From Candidatus Aminicenantes bacterium UBA2190 (GTDB lineage Bacteria > Acidobacteriota > Aminicenantia > UBA2199): 32,774 nt of DNA. Both the position numbers and the translations under genes were made by a program. Each line of letters opens with the position of its first letter. Position 1 is the stretch's first letter. Shown in pieces: positions 15,417 through 23,683 of the stretch. The notes below the pieces were generated by a model. It worked only from the letters and a program-made list of their open reading frames with translations. It was not told the origin of the DNA and ran no database searches. Location of the stretch: the NCBI GenBank assembly GCA_002335385.1, contig DCVK01000030.1, positions 1 through 32,774 of the forward strand, given 5' to 3'.

Positions 15417-17270
15417 TCAGCGCGGCAGGATCTCCAGGAGGATGCGCTTCGAAAGGGAGCGGTAGGAGGCCCGCAGCATGATGCGGCCGGCGTGGCGGAT
15501 CAGGTAGAGATCGCAGCTGAAATTCCTGAACAGGAAGTCGTAGTTCATCTGTGTCTGGAAGTGCCAGTTCTTGACGAGGGAGACGGCGCAATCCAGGTAG
15601 CTGCTGGTGAAGCGGCCGCTCTTGGTGTCGTAGGAGAGGGAGGCCCAGCCCTTGAGGCGCTGGCCGTTGTCCTTCAGCCGCAGCACCGTTGACCAGTCCT
15701 GCGAGGTGGTGCCCTGGATGAGCCAGTCCTCGCTGCGGCGCCGGGCGTTGAAGTTGTAAAGGAAGTCGAGTTCGGCGCGGGCGCCCAGCTGCCGGGTGTA
15801 CTTGAGGACGCAGCCCAGCGAGGTGAAGCGGCCCTCCCGGTCCTGCTCCAGCAGCTGCTCGGACGAGAGCGCCATGGTCAGGGTCGATCCCGGTCCCAGC
15901 CCGATCGGCTCGCTCTGCAGGTTGAGCGCCACGTTGGCCCGACTCTGGTCGTCGCGCCGGCTGCCGATCTGCAGTTGGTTGACCATGAAACTCGAGGCGA
16001 AGTCCACCCGCAGCAGCCCGTTGTACAGACGGAACGGGGTCGCGTTCAGGGTGAAGCGCGGGGTGCCCTGGCTCCGGTCCTGGAGCAGGTCGCGGTGGAA
16101 CGAGTAGTCGGCGGCCATCTGGAACAGGCGGTGAGTGTAAGAGAGCGCCACGCCCGACTGGCTCTGGCGGTTGCATGCTTCCCCGTCATGGAGCAGGCGC
16201 GAGAACGAATGCTGCAGCGCCAGGCGCATGTTCTTCACCGCCTGGTTGCGCAGTGAAATGTCACCCTGGTACTGGCCCTCCCGCTCGTAGCCCAGGTTCA
16301 GCGCCATGTCCCCCAGCTGCTTGTCCTGCAGGGCGGAGCGGAAGCGCAGCCAGAGTTCCTCGCGTCGGGCCGTCGTGCGGCTGTACTCGACGGCCAGCTC
16401 GCTGCGCCACCAGGGCGCCCACTGCGACGTCACGGCGATCTCGCCGCGCAGCAGGTTGTCGGTGAGAAAGCCGACGTTCAGGCCCAGCTGGTGCCGGCGC
16501 GTCAGGTCGAACGAGTTGCGGGTGTTGAAGTCCACCCGCAGGGCCGGACCGTAATCAACCTGGCCGAAGAGGTCGTACTTGATGTCCAGCACGTTGGACG
16601 AGCGGGCCGCCCCGGCCGGGACCGTTCGCTCCAGCAGGAAGTGGGTGTTGGCCACCAGTCCCTGCGAGGCGTAGTACCAGACGCGGTCGACCCAGGCGCC
16701 CTGGAGCGTCGCCGTGTCCATGCCGCGGTCGAGATTGAAGCGCTTGAACGACAGCGACTGCGCCCCCTCGAGGAACACCGTGGACTGGTAGCCATAGACC
16801 CGGTAGCGGCTGGTGATGACGATGCGCTGGTTCAGGAAGTACACCAGGGATCTGCGCAGTTCACCCAGGTCGCGGGCCGTGAAGCGCTGGCCGCCGCTGG
16901 CGGCGGCGGTTGCCGCCGACGGCCGCGGCCTTCCGGGCAGGGTCCAGGAGCGGACGCTCTCGCGGTAGGAGATCAGTTTCAGGCTCAGCGATTCCAGGTC
17001 GATCTCCAGCAGGTCGGCATGATATTCCCGGCTGCCGGCCCTGACGCGGCAGCCGCGCCCGGCCACGGCGAAGCGGCCGGCCATGTCGACCTCCACCGTC
17101 TCGGCGTGGACGGTCCATTCACTGCAGACAAGCTGGATGCGGCCTTGGCCATAGATGTGGTTGTGGTCGTAGCTGTAGAGCAGGTAATCGCCCTTGATCT
17201 CCAGCAGGTTCCTGGCCGGCAGGGCGACGGCCAGGGCGCCCAGCAGCAGCGCCGGCAGCGTCCGACTCAT
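15417..17270 (-). CDS. OstA/LptD-like outer-membrane beta-barrel protein
   Basis: A 617-residue exported protein. Residues 1-19 form a signal peptide (SRTLPALLLGALAVALPA). Residues 20-105 resemble an OstA/LptA-type beta-jellyroll (IKGDYLLYSYDHNHIYGQG..., then AETVEVDMAG and HADLLEIDLESL). The remaining about 450 residues are alternating polar/hydrophobic beta strands rich in aromatic and Arg residues, as in LptD-like barrels. LptD inserts lipopolysaccharide into the outer membrane, but this is shorter than E. coli LptD (about 780) and no lptA/lptE neighbours are seen, so the role is inferred. The ATG overlaps the lipoprotein stop (ATGA). Confidence 0.55.
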   Translation of the reverse strand: MSRTLPALLLGALAVALPARNLLEIKGDYLLYSYDHNHIYGQGRIQLVCSEWTVHAETVEVDMAGRFAVAGRGCRVRAGSREYHADLLEIDLESLSLKLISYRESVRSWTLPGRPRPSAATAAASGGQRFTARDLGELRRSLVYFLNQRIVITSRYRVYGYQSTVFLEGAQSLSFKRFNLDRGMDTATLQGAWVDRVWYYASQGLVANTHFLLERTVPAGAARSSNVLDIKYDLFGQVDYGPALRVDFNTRNSFDLTRRHQLGLNVGFLTDNLLRGEIAVTSQWAPWWRSELAVEYSRTTARREELWLRFRSALQDKQLGDMALNLGYEREGQYQGDISLRNQAVKNMRLALQHSFSRLLHDGEACNRQSQSGVALSYTHRLFQMAADYSFHRDLLQDRSQGTPRFTLNATPFRLYNGLLRVDFASSFMVNQLQIGSRRDDQSRANVALNLQSEPIGLGPGSTLTMALSSEQLLEQDREGRFTSLGCVLKYTRQLGARAELDFLYNFNARRRSEDWLIQGTTSQDWSTVLRLKDNGQRLKGWASLSYDTKSGRFTSSYLDCAVSLVKNWHFQTQMNYDFLFRNFSCDLYLIRHAGRIMLRASYRSLSKRILLEILPR

Positions 17271-17983
17271 GGGAACCGCAATTGGAAGATCTTTCCCGCC
17301 ATGTCGCCGCACCAGAAGATGCCGCCGGCGAAGGCCAGGCCGGAGGCATGACGCGACGGCGGCTGATACTGGTTCACCAGGGCGCCGCTGAGGGTCAGGC
17401 GGAAAATCCTCATCTGCGTGGCATCGATGGTCCAGAGATGGGGCCCGTCCAGGCAGACGCCGTCGATGGCGAATCCCGGCTGGGGGATGGAGCGTTCGAT
17501 GGCGCCGTCCTCCGGGTCCACGACCAGGATGGAGTTGGTCAGGCGGTCGCAGACATAGAGGCGCCCGCCGGCGTAGTCCAGGGGGCCCAAGCGGCCGCGC
17601 GGCAGGTTCAGGGCGCGGATCTGCGCGCCGTTGATGATGTTTACCTGCAGCAGCCGGGGTTCGTCCCTGAGGCTCAGCCACAGGTCATCGCCGTCGTAGG
17701 CGATGCCCGCCGCCGGCAGCGGCGCCGTGAGCTCGCGCACCAGCGCCCCGGAATTGTAGTTGAGGGCCACGACCCGGGACTGCGAGTCGACGGCCCAGAG
17801 GGCGTCGCCGCTGAAGGTGAGGTCGAGCGGCGCGACCGCCGCCTGGATGGTGGAGAGGATCTCGTAGGCGCGCAGCTCGGCGTCGGGGTCGAGGGGATTG
17901 TCAAAGAGCCGGTCGCTGCACCCGCTCAGCAGCAGCAGGCTAAAAGCGGCAAGTAACGCCGGCACCGTACGCTTGATTCTCAT
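17267..17983 (-). CDS. Beta-propeller (NHL/YncE-like) lipoprotein
   Basis: A 238-residue protein from ATG 17983. The signal sequence RIKRTVPALLAAFSLLLLSGC is a lipobox with the lipidated Cys at 22, so it is probably anchored in the envelope. The rest consists of repeated blades of about 40 residues: GDALWAVDSQSRVVALNYNSG, GDDLWLSLRDEPRLLQVN, GGRLYVCDRLTNSILVVDPEDG, GPHLWTIDATQMRIFRL and GGIFWCGDMAGKIFQL. This is the pattern of a six-bladed or partial NHL/YVTN propeller. No catalytic residues are evident; a scaffolding or binding role is likely. It overlaps the DUF5683-like gene by 44 nt and the barrel gene by 4 nt. Confidence 0.75.
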   Translation of the reverse strand: MRIKRTVPALLAAFSLLLLSGCSDRLFDNPLDPDAELRAYEILSTIQAAVAPLDLTFSGDALWAVDSQSRVVALNYNSGALVRELTAPLPAAGIAYDGDDLWLSLRDEPRLLQVNIINGAQIRALNLPRGRLGPLDYAGGRLYVCDRLTNSILVVDPEDGAIERSIPQPGFAIDGVCLDGPHLWTIDATQMRIFRLTLSGALVNQYQPPSRHASGLAFAGGIFWCGDMAGKIFQLRFP

Positions 17984-18434
17984 GGCGGTAGAAGGGGTGA
18001 AAAGCCAGCGAACTTTCGCGGCCGTACTTTTTTCGGGTGAAAACAAGGATGTCGGCCATGTTCAGCACCCAGACCCCGGCGGCGGCGAGGATGGCGGCAT
18101 TGCGCCGGCGGTCGAGGCGCTCGGTCTCCCGCCGCCAGGCCCCGGCATCCGCGGCCGTGGCGGCCTGGCGATAGTTCCAGTAGGCGTCGTTGCCCTTGCC
18201 GATGTGGATATAGACCAGTGCCAGGCAGGCGACCTCGGCGGCGCAAAAGAGCGCGGCCTTCACGTACTGCTTCTCGTAGAGCTGCCCGAGGCCGGGGAAG
18301 AGCAGCGATTTCTCCAGCGCCTTGCGCGGCCGCGGGTCCCGGGCCGGTTCCGTCTCGCCGTTCAGCATCCCCTGGGCGAGCAAGAGCGCAAGGATAAGGA
18401 GCAGTGCGGGTTTTCGCTGCGGCGTGCGCGTCAA
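17940..18434 (-). CDS. DUF5683-like membrane protein, TTG start
   Basis: I place the start at TTG 18434, preceded by GGAGG at ideal spacing; the upstream in-frame ATGs at 18479 and 18523 have no ribosome-binding site, and the latter overlaps the -10. The 164-residue product begins with a signal or anchor segment (PALLLILALLLAQG), followed by KSLLFPGLGQLYEKQYVKAALF. That last segment carries the PGxGQ-type signature seen in DUF5683 proteins and two hydrophobic helices (about 58-80 and 118-138). Function is unknown. A 25-codon ORF just upstream ends in TTGA overlap with this start. First gene of a three-gene envelope operon. Confidence 0.7.
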   Translation of the reverse strand: MTRTPQRKPALLLILALLLAQGMLNGETEPARDPRPRKALEKSLLFPGLGQLYEKQYVKAALFCAAEVACLALVYIHIGKGNDAYWNYRQAATAADAGAWRRETERLDRRRNAAILAAAGVWVLNMADILVFTRKKYGRESSLAFHPFYRHENQAYGAGVTCRF

Positions 18435-18508
18435 CGGCGCCTCCGGCCAGTGACAACCGTCGGCCGCAGGATCGACCATGCGAACGAAGTGAATGGCAGG
18501 TAATTCAT
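18431..18508 (-). CDS. Possible 25-codon leader ORF coupled to the DUF5683-like gene
   Basis: ATG 18508, a few bases past the predicted transcription start, opens a frame MNYLPFTSFAWSIL... ending with four Arg and TGA at 18433-18431. This stop overlaps the TTG start of the next gene (TTGA). The next gene's GGAGG lies within the small ORF. The arrangement would allow translational coupling. No family is recognised and the frame could be fortuitous. Confidence 0.3.
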   Translation of the reverse strand: MNYLPFTSFAWSILRPTVVTGRRRR

Positions 18509-18519
18509 TTTCCGCCGTC

Positions 18520-18548
18520 ATTATAGCGTATCGACCCGGCGACGGCAA
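18520..18548 (-). promoter_or_regulatory. Promoter of the DUF5683/propeller/barrel operon
   Basis: On the minus strand TTGCCG (18548-18543), 17 bp and a perfect TATAAT (18525-18520). The predicted start is near 18513. It diverges from the promoter at 18689; the 140 bp between hold only a short CCGGAA/TTCCGG inverted repeat and nothing else I can name. Confidence 0.65.
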
Positions 18549-18688
18549 CCGCCGCATGGGTCCCAAACGGACAGGGACTTGCCCGCCGTCGCCGGCTCCT
18601 TCCCGGAAAATCCCCTTCCGGTTCCCCATCGCCCGCATCGGGTCCATCCGGCTCCGATCCAGCGCACCCGGGCCGGAGCGGCGCTTCA

Positions 18689-18717
18689 TTGACAAAATGG
18701 GGAAACTTTCTCATAAT
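18689..18717 (+). promoter_or_regulatory. Promoter of the sulfatase-family gene
   Basis: Perfect TTGACA (18689-18694), 17-bp spacer and CATAAT (18712-18717). The predicted start near 18724 leaves a leader of about 23 nt to the ATG at 18747. Confidence 0.7.
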
Positions 18718-18746
18718 GCGACAACAGTCAACAACGGGAACAGCAA

Positions 18747-20498
18747 ATGAAACTCATACTTCGCCGGGGCGACTGGCTGGGCGACCTGGCCCTGGCCAGC
18801 TTCTTCCCAACCATCCTGCTGCTGTCCATCCCCCTGGAGCTGTTCGCGGGCAACCGCGAGGAATTCCCGAACTCGGTGCTGTATCCCTATTGGCTGGCCG
18901 CCGGGGCGGTCCTGGCCGTACTGCTGCTGCTGGCTATCGCGCTGCCGCCCCTCGCGCGCGGACGCTTGAGCCGGGCGCTGTTCTTCCTGGCCCTGTTCAT
19001 CTACCTGTCACAGATCCTGGTTCCCCCGCGCCTGTCCTCCCTGATCGGCTTGGAGGACCAGGCGACCGTGCTGGAGCCACTCGCGGCGACCCTGCTGCAG
19101 CTGCTGCTCTTCGTCCTCCTGGCCTGCGGGTACATCTGGCTGCCGCGGAAGTTGCTGCGTGGCGTGGGCATCCCGCTGGCGCTCGGCATCATGACCGTGC
19201 TGCTGGTACGCTCCGCCGCCGTTACCGGCCGCTCCAGGCAGGATCGTCCCCACGCGCCGGAACCGTTCTCCTATCCGGCGCCGCGAGCGGACCGCGCCAA
19301 CGGCAACATCTACCGCCTGCTGTTCGACTGTTTCGGTTCCCGGGGATTTGCAAGTGTTTACCCGGGCAGCGGACAGCGGACCTCAATGCCGGGCTTCATC
19401 TTTTATCCGGAAAACCGGACGAATTATCTCTGGACGCTGCCATCGGTGATTTGTTGCAAGACCGGCTCGTTCTTCAAGGGCGGCGACCTGCGGGAATGGA
19501 TCGAGCGTGGGAGTACGCCGACGATCGCCCGGAGCTTGCGCGAGGCCGGCTGGATCGTTTCCTCGTACGGCGATCCCATGGTGCTGAAAAAGGAGCCGGC
19601 CCATCGCCAGGTCTCGACCGCAGACGTGGAAATGGTGAAACGGCGTTCCCGGGAGCAGTTCCAGCGCCACCTGCAATTCGCCGACCTCTGCCTGTTGCGC
19701 CTGGCGCCCGTTCCCTGGCGCCAGGAAGTGTACGGGCGGGGACAAGGCCCGTTGAGCCGGCGCTTCGCCGCCGCGGAAGCGTTCCTCGGCCCGCACCTGA
19801 AGGTCGAAACCGCCTTGCGCCTGTTCCGTACGCTGCTGGAGGACGAAAAATCACGCCCGGCCGCGGGACACTACGTGGAAGCGCACATCCGGCTGCCGCA
19901 CCCTCCCTACGTCCTGGACGGAGCACTGGCTTATCACCCGCAGGGAACATCGTACCGCGCTCAGCTGCAGGCCGCCTTGAGCCTGATCGCCCAATTCGTC
20001 GCTGAGTTGCAGCGTCTCGATCGCTACGACAATGCGCTGATCATCATCCATTCCGACCACGGCTCTTCCGCGGAAAAGGACGATCCCTCGCCAGCGGAGA
20101 CAGGCATGACGGCCCACATCGCCGGCCGGATCGACGCCATGACCAAGCGCCCCGGGATGAACGCCCGGAAACTCGACAGGGTCAGCCGCGCCTTGCTGCT
20201 GCTCAAGCCCCCCGGGCACTCCGCCCCGAAGCTGAGGACGTCCCCCTGGGAAACGCAAACAGCAGACATCGCCGCCACCATCCTTTCCCATGCCGGCCTG
20301 GCCGAAAAGACCGACGAAGGCCTCTCGCTACTCGGCGATTCTTTCCCGGTCCGGCGGCAGATCCACATTTTCGAGGGATTCCTGCAGCCGGGAAACAAGC
20401 TGGCCACCCGGCTGTCGCGCTGCGAAATGAACCACTTTTCCTTCCGCAAAGGGGTCGGCTGGGAGATCCATCCCCCCGTCCGGGTCATCAACCGCTAG
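18747..20498 (+). CDS. Membrane-anchored sulfatase-family (AlkP superfamily) hydrolase/transferase
   Basis: A 583-residue protein with about five N-terminal membrane helices (residues 15-155) and a periplasmic-type sulfatase-like domain. The metal site seems complete: D194 (LLFDCFGS), the likely nucleophile T230 in NYLWTLPS, the family segment HIRLPHPPYVLD, SDHG with D437/H438, and a late GH (KPPGHSA). The TADIAATILSHAGL segment near the end is typical of this superfamily. Related membrane enzymes transfer phosphoglycerol or phosphoethanolamine or act on sulfated glycans; the substrate here cannot be told. Monocistronic; ATG 18747 has only a weak GGGAA upstream. No terminator hairpin with a T-run is seen in the 51-bp convergent gap after it. 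Confidence 0.7.
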   Translation: MKLILRRGDWLGDLALASFFPTILLLSIPLELFAGNREEFPNSVLYPYWLAAGAVLAVLLLLAIALPPLARGRLSRALFFLALFIYLSQILVPPRLSSLIGLEDQATVLEPLAATLLQLLLFVLLACGYIWLPRKLLRGVGIPLALGIMTVLLVRSAAVTGRSRQDRPHAPEPFSYPAPRADRANGNIYRLLFDCFGSRGFASVYPGSGQRTSMPGFIFYPENRTNYLWTLPSVICCKTGSFFKGGDLREWIERGSTPTIARSLREAGWIVSSYGDPMVLKKEPAHRQVSTADVEMVKRRSREQFQRHLQFADLCLLRLAPVPWRQEVYGRGQGPLSRRFAAAEAFLGPHLKVETALRLFRTLLEDEKSRPAAGHYVEAHIRLPHPPYVLDGALAYHPQGTSYRAQLQAALSLIAQFVAELQRLDRYDNALIIIHSDHGSSAEKDDPSPAETGMTAHIAGRIDAMTKRPGMNARKLDRVSRALLLLKPPGHSAPKLRTSPWETQTADIAATILSHAGLAEKTDEGLSLLGDSFPVRRQIHIFEGFLQPGNKLATRLSRCEMNHFSFRKGVGWEIHPPVRVINR

Positions 20499-20549
20499 CC
20501 GGCCGCTGCCGGGATGACGGGGCCACCGGGGAAGGATCGCCCCGCGCGG

Positions 20550-21791
20550 TCAGGCGATCTTGCCCTCGCAGAGGTTCTCGTTGACCACGCGCTCGACGCG
20601 CACGTGCAGCTTCCTTTTCTTGTAGCCGCGCACCGGCGGCACGCGCACCGACAGGAAGTTGCGCGTGACCACCAGGGCGTAGTTGGGATTCTCCTCGATG
20701 AGAATGCCGGAGAAGGTCTGGCCTCGGCAGCTTTCGCGGTAGGCCAGCTTCATGAGGCGGCCCAGTTCCTTCAGTTCGGCGGCGCGGGCGCGCACCAATG
20801 CCGGCGGCAGGGATTCCAGGGCGGCCGCCTTGGTCCCGGGCCGCGGCGAGAAGGGGAAGACGTGCAGGTAGTTCAGCGGCGCCTCCTGCAGGAAGGCCAC
20901 CGTCTCGCGGAACTCCTTCTCCGTCTCGCCGGGGAAGCCGACGATGAAGTCGGCGCCCAGGTTGGCGCCGGGGAAGCATTCGCGAAATTGCGACAGGATC
21001 TTGCGGTAATCGGCGCTGCGGCTGCCGCGGTTCATGCGGCGGATGACGGCGTCGCTGCCGCTCTGGAAGGAAAAGTGGAAGCTGTCGGCGACCTTGGGCA
21101 TGGCGCTCAGCTCCTTGACGAACGGGTAGCGGATGTAGCGCGGGTCCAGTGAGCTCAGGCGGATGATCTCCACCCCGCGTACGTGCTGCAGCTCCGCCGC
21201 CAGGGCGAGCAGGGTCTGGCGCGGGAACAGGTCGTAGCCGTAGGCAGAGAGATTGATGCCGGTGAGCACCACCTCGTGATAGCCCAGGGATGCATAATGT
21301 CGTGCCTTGGCGAGCACCGCCTTCGTTTCCAGGCTGCGCGCCTTGCCGCGCAGCGAGGGGACGATGCAGTACGAGCAGCGGAAATTGCAGCCGTCCTGGA
21401 CCTTGAGGAAGACCCGCGAGCGGAAGGCCGAGTGGTACACCAGGCGGCTGTCCAGGGGGAAGAGATCGCAGACCGTTTCCACCAGGCGCTCTTTCTGGCG
21501 GTTGTCATAAAAAAAATATTCGCGGTACTTGAGGTCCATGACCGAGCGATCGCGGCTGACGGTGCAGCCGGCGACGAGCCACTTGACGCCGGTATGGCGG
21601 TAGGAGCGGGCGACGAAGCGCAGCACGTCCTTCTCGGCCTTCTCGGTGACGCTGCAGGTGTTGACGATGCCGAAGGCGGCCTCGGCGGCGCTCGTGGTGC
21701 GTTCGTAGCCGCGCTTCTCCAGCTCGATGATCCACTCCTGGATCTCGGCCTGGTTGCTGCGGCAGCCGAAGCACTCGACGACGAACTTCAT
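20550..21791 (-). CDS. mtaB: tRNA (t6A37) methylthiotransferase MtaB-like (MiaB/RimO family)
   Basis: A 413-residue radical-SAM methylthiotransferase. The N-terminal UPF0004 domain supplies three cluster cysteines, C10 (ECFGCRSN), C46 (NTCSVT) and C76 (AGCTVSRD). The radical-SAM site is C135-x3-C139-x2-C142 (GCNFRCSYC). LTGINLSAYG, RLSSLDPRYI, SFHFSFQSGSD and GADFIVGFPGE fit the MtaB branch, which thiolates t6A37 of tRNA, better than MiaB or RimO. A TRAM-like C-terminus follows. The ATG overlaps the purE stop (ATGA), so it is the third gene of purD-purE-mtaB. Confidence 0.85.
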   Translation of the reverse strand: MKFVVECFGCRSNQAEIQEWIIELEKRGYERTTSAAEAAFGIVNTCSVTEKAEKDVLRFVARSYRHTGVKWLVAGCTVSRDRSVMDLKYREYFFYDNRQKERLVETVCDLFPLDSRLVYHSAFRSRVFLKVQDGCNFRCSYCIVPSLRGKARSLETKAVLAKARHYASLGYHEVVLTGINLSAYGYDLFPRQTLLALAAELQHVRGVEIIRLSSLDPRYIRYPFVKELSAMPKVADSFHFSFQSGSDAVIRRMNRGSRSADYRKILSQFRECFPGANLGADFIVGFPGETEKEFRETVAFLQEAPLNYLHVFPFSPRPGTKAAALESLPPALVRARAAELKELGRLMKLAYRESCRGQTFSGILIEENPNYALVVTRNFLSVRVPPVRGYKKRKLHVRVERVVNENLCEGKIA

Positions 21792-22291
21792 TCCCGCTCC
21801 CGCTTCTCCCTCAGTTTGCGGCTCTTGGCCAGGACGCCGGCGCGCTGCTCGGCGCGGAAGGCCTCCAGCCTCTCCTTCAGACCCGGATCGTTGCCGGCCA
21901 GCATCTCGGCGGCGAACAGCGCCGCGTTGACGGCGCCGGCTTCGCCGATGCCGAATACGGCCACCGGCACTCCGGCGGGCATCTGCACCATGGCCAGCAG
22001 CGAGTCGAGCCCCGAGAGCGGCGAGGTCATGGGCACGCCCAGGACCGGCAGCAGAGTATGGCCGGCCACGACCCCGGGCAGATGGGCGGCGCCCCCGGCG
22101 GCGGCGATGATCACCTGCACGCCGCTCTTCTCGAAGGCGCGGACGATCTCCAGGGTGCGCTCCGGGGTGCGGTGGGCCGAACTGACCTCAACCTCGACCT
22201 CGACCTGCAGCTGGCGCAGCCGGTCGATCCCCTTCTCCAGGGCCGGGAAGTCGGAATCCGAGCCCATCAGGAAGGCGACGCGCGGGCTCAC
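21788..22291 (-). CDS. purE: N5-carboxyaminoimidazole ribonucleotide mutase PurE, GTG start
   Basis: Purine biosynthesis enzyme, 167 residues from GTG 22291, whose GTGA overlaps the purD stop. The protein opens SPRVAFLMGSDSDFP, has the active-site segment VEVSSAHRTPERT, and continues IIAAAGGAAHLPGVVAGHTLLPVLGVP and NAALFAAEMLA, all diagnostic of PurE. No partner purK is adjacent, so whether it acts as a class I or class II (CO2-using) PurE cannot be decided; the sequence resembles class I. Downstream it overlaps mtaB by 4 nt. Confidence 0.94.
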   Translation of the reverse strand: MSPRVAFLMGSDSDFPALEKGIDRLRQLQVEVEVEVSSAHRTPERTLEIVRAFEKSGVQVIIAAAGGAAHLPGVVAGHTLLPVLGVPMTSPLSGLDSLLAMVQMPAGVPVAVFGIGEAGAVNAALFAAEMLAGNDPGLKERLEAFRAEQRAGVLAKSRKLREKRERE

Positions 22292-23550
22292 TTGCGGCTC
22301 CAGCCGATGTCGCGGCGGAAGACCATGTCGTCGAAGGTGACGAACGAGATGCCGTCGTAGATCTTGGCCATGGCCTCCTTCAGGGTCGGCCCGGTGGCGC
22401 AGACGTTCAGCACGCGGCCGCCGGCGCTGACCAGCCCCTCCGGCTCCTGCACGGTGCCGGCATGGAACACTTCCACTCCCAGCGACTTGGCGCGCTCCAG
22501 CCCCTGGATGCGGTGACCGCTGGCGTATTTCTGCGGGTAGCCGCGGGCGGCGAGGACCACGCAGCCGGCGACGCTCTCGTCCCATTCGGCGCCGACTTCG
22601 AACAGGTTCTCGTCGGCCGCCCCCTCCAGGATGTCGACCAGGTCGCTCTTCAGGCGCATCAGCACCACCTGGGTCTCCGGGTCGCCAAAGCGGGCGTTGA
22701 ACTCCAGCACCTGCGGGCCTTCGCGGGTGATCATCAGCCCGGCGTAGAGCAGGCCCTTGTATTCCTTGTTCTCGAATTTCAGCCCGGCGACGGTCGGCTG
22801 GATGATGGACTTCATGATCTGGTTGAACAGCTCGCGGTTGATCTGCGGCGCCGGCGAGATGGCGCCCATGCCGCCGGTATTCGGCCCCTTGTCGCCTTCC
22901 AGCGCCTTCTTGTAGTCCATGGAGGTCGCCAGGGGGAAGATGCGCTTGCCGTCGCAGACGGCCATGAACGACATCTCGCTGCCGGCGAGGAAGTTTTCGA
23001 CCACCACGCGCTCGCCCGACTTGCCGTACTTGCCCTCCAGCATGATCTCGTTGACGGCGTCGGCCGCCTCTTCCGGCTTCTTGCAGATGTAGACCCCCTT
23101 GCCGGCGGCCAGGCCGTCGGCCTTGACCACCAGGGGGAACTGGGCGCGGGAAAAATGCTCCAGCGCCTCGGCGGCGGAGCTGAACACCTTAAACTCCGGG
23201 GTGGGGATGTTGTTCTTGCGCATGAACTCCTTGGCGAAGGACTTGGAGGTCTCGATCATGGCCGCCTTCTGGGTGGGGCCGAAGATCTTGAGGTTGCGGC
23301 TGTTGAACTCGTCGACGATGCCCAGGGCCAGCGGCTGCTCGGGGCCGATCACGGTCAGGTCGATCTTTTGCTCCTGGGCGAAATCGGCCAGCTCGATGAT
23401 GCTGGCGGGCTTGATGTCGATCATCTCGGCCAGCTGCGTCATCCCGGGATTGCCCGGGGCGGCGAAGATCTTGGTCACCCGCTTGGACTGGGAAATCTTC
23501 CATACCAGGGCGTGCTCGCGGCCGCCGGAACCGACGATCAGGATTTTCAT
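22288..23550 (-). CDS. purD: Phosphoribosylamine-glycine ligase PurD
   Basis: GAR synthetase of purine biosynthesis, 420 residues (typical about 420-430). The ATP-grasp enzyme starts MKILIVGSGGREHALVWK and carries IGPEQPLALGIVD, the ATP-binding stretch FPLVVKADGLAAGKGVYIC, KGPNTGGMGA and LEFNARFGDPETQV with the metal-binding Glu/Asn. The ATG is preceded by AAGGAG at good spacing and a leader of about 16 nt from the promoter at 23574-23602. It leads the purD-purE-mtaB operon, with overlaps at each junction. Confidence 0.97.
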   Translation of the reverse strand: MKILIVGSGGREHALVWKISQSKRVTKIFAAPGNPGMTQLAEMIDIKPASIIELADFAQEQKIDLTVIGPEQPLALGIVDEFNSRNLKIFGPTQKAAMIETSKSFAKEFMRKNNIPTPEFKVFSSAAEALEHFSRAQFPLVVKADGLAAGKGVYICKKPEEAADAVNEIMLEGKYGKSGERVVVENFLAGSEMSFMAVCDGKRIFPLATSMDYKKALEGDKGPNTGGMGAISPAPQINRELFNQIMKSIIQPTVAGLKFENKEYKGLLYAGLMITREGPQVLEFNARFGDPETQVVLMRLKSDLVDILEGAADENLFEVGAEWDESVAGCVVLAARGYPQKYASGHRIQGLERAKSLGVEVFHAGTVQEPEGLVSAGGRVLNVCATGPTLKEAMAKIYDGISFVTFDDMVFRRDIGWSRK

Positions 23551-23573
23551 CTTGTCTCCTTGCTTGCGGATGA

Positions 23574-23602
23574 ATTATAGATAAAAAAGCGCCGTTGCAC
23601 AA
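23574..23602 (-). promoter_or_regulatory. Promoter of purD-purE-mtaB
   Basis: On the minus strand TTGTGC (23602-23597), 17 bp and a perfect TATAAT (23579-23574). The predicted start near 23567 leaves a short leader with AAGGAG before the purD ATG. The bases 23603-23683 up to the end of the next gene show only a small GGCG/CGCC hairpin and no T-run. Confidence 0.7.
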
Positions 23603-23683
23603 GGCCCCCGGCCGGGCGATTTCCCGACTGCTGCGGCGATTACCGCCTCGCTGTCGGGGTCTGGGCTGACTGCGGGGGCTGCG

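Noticed and set aside
20499..20549. Terminator between the convergent sulfatase-family and mtaB genes
   Set aside because: Only a CGGGG/CCCCG pairing with a long loop and no T-run on either strand; not enough to call.
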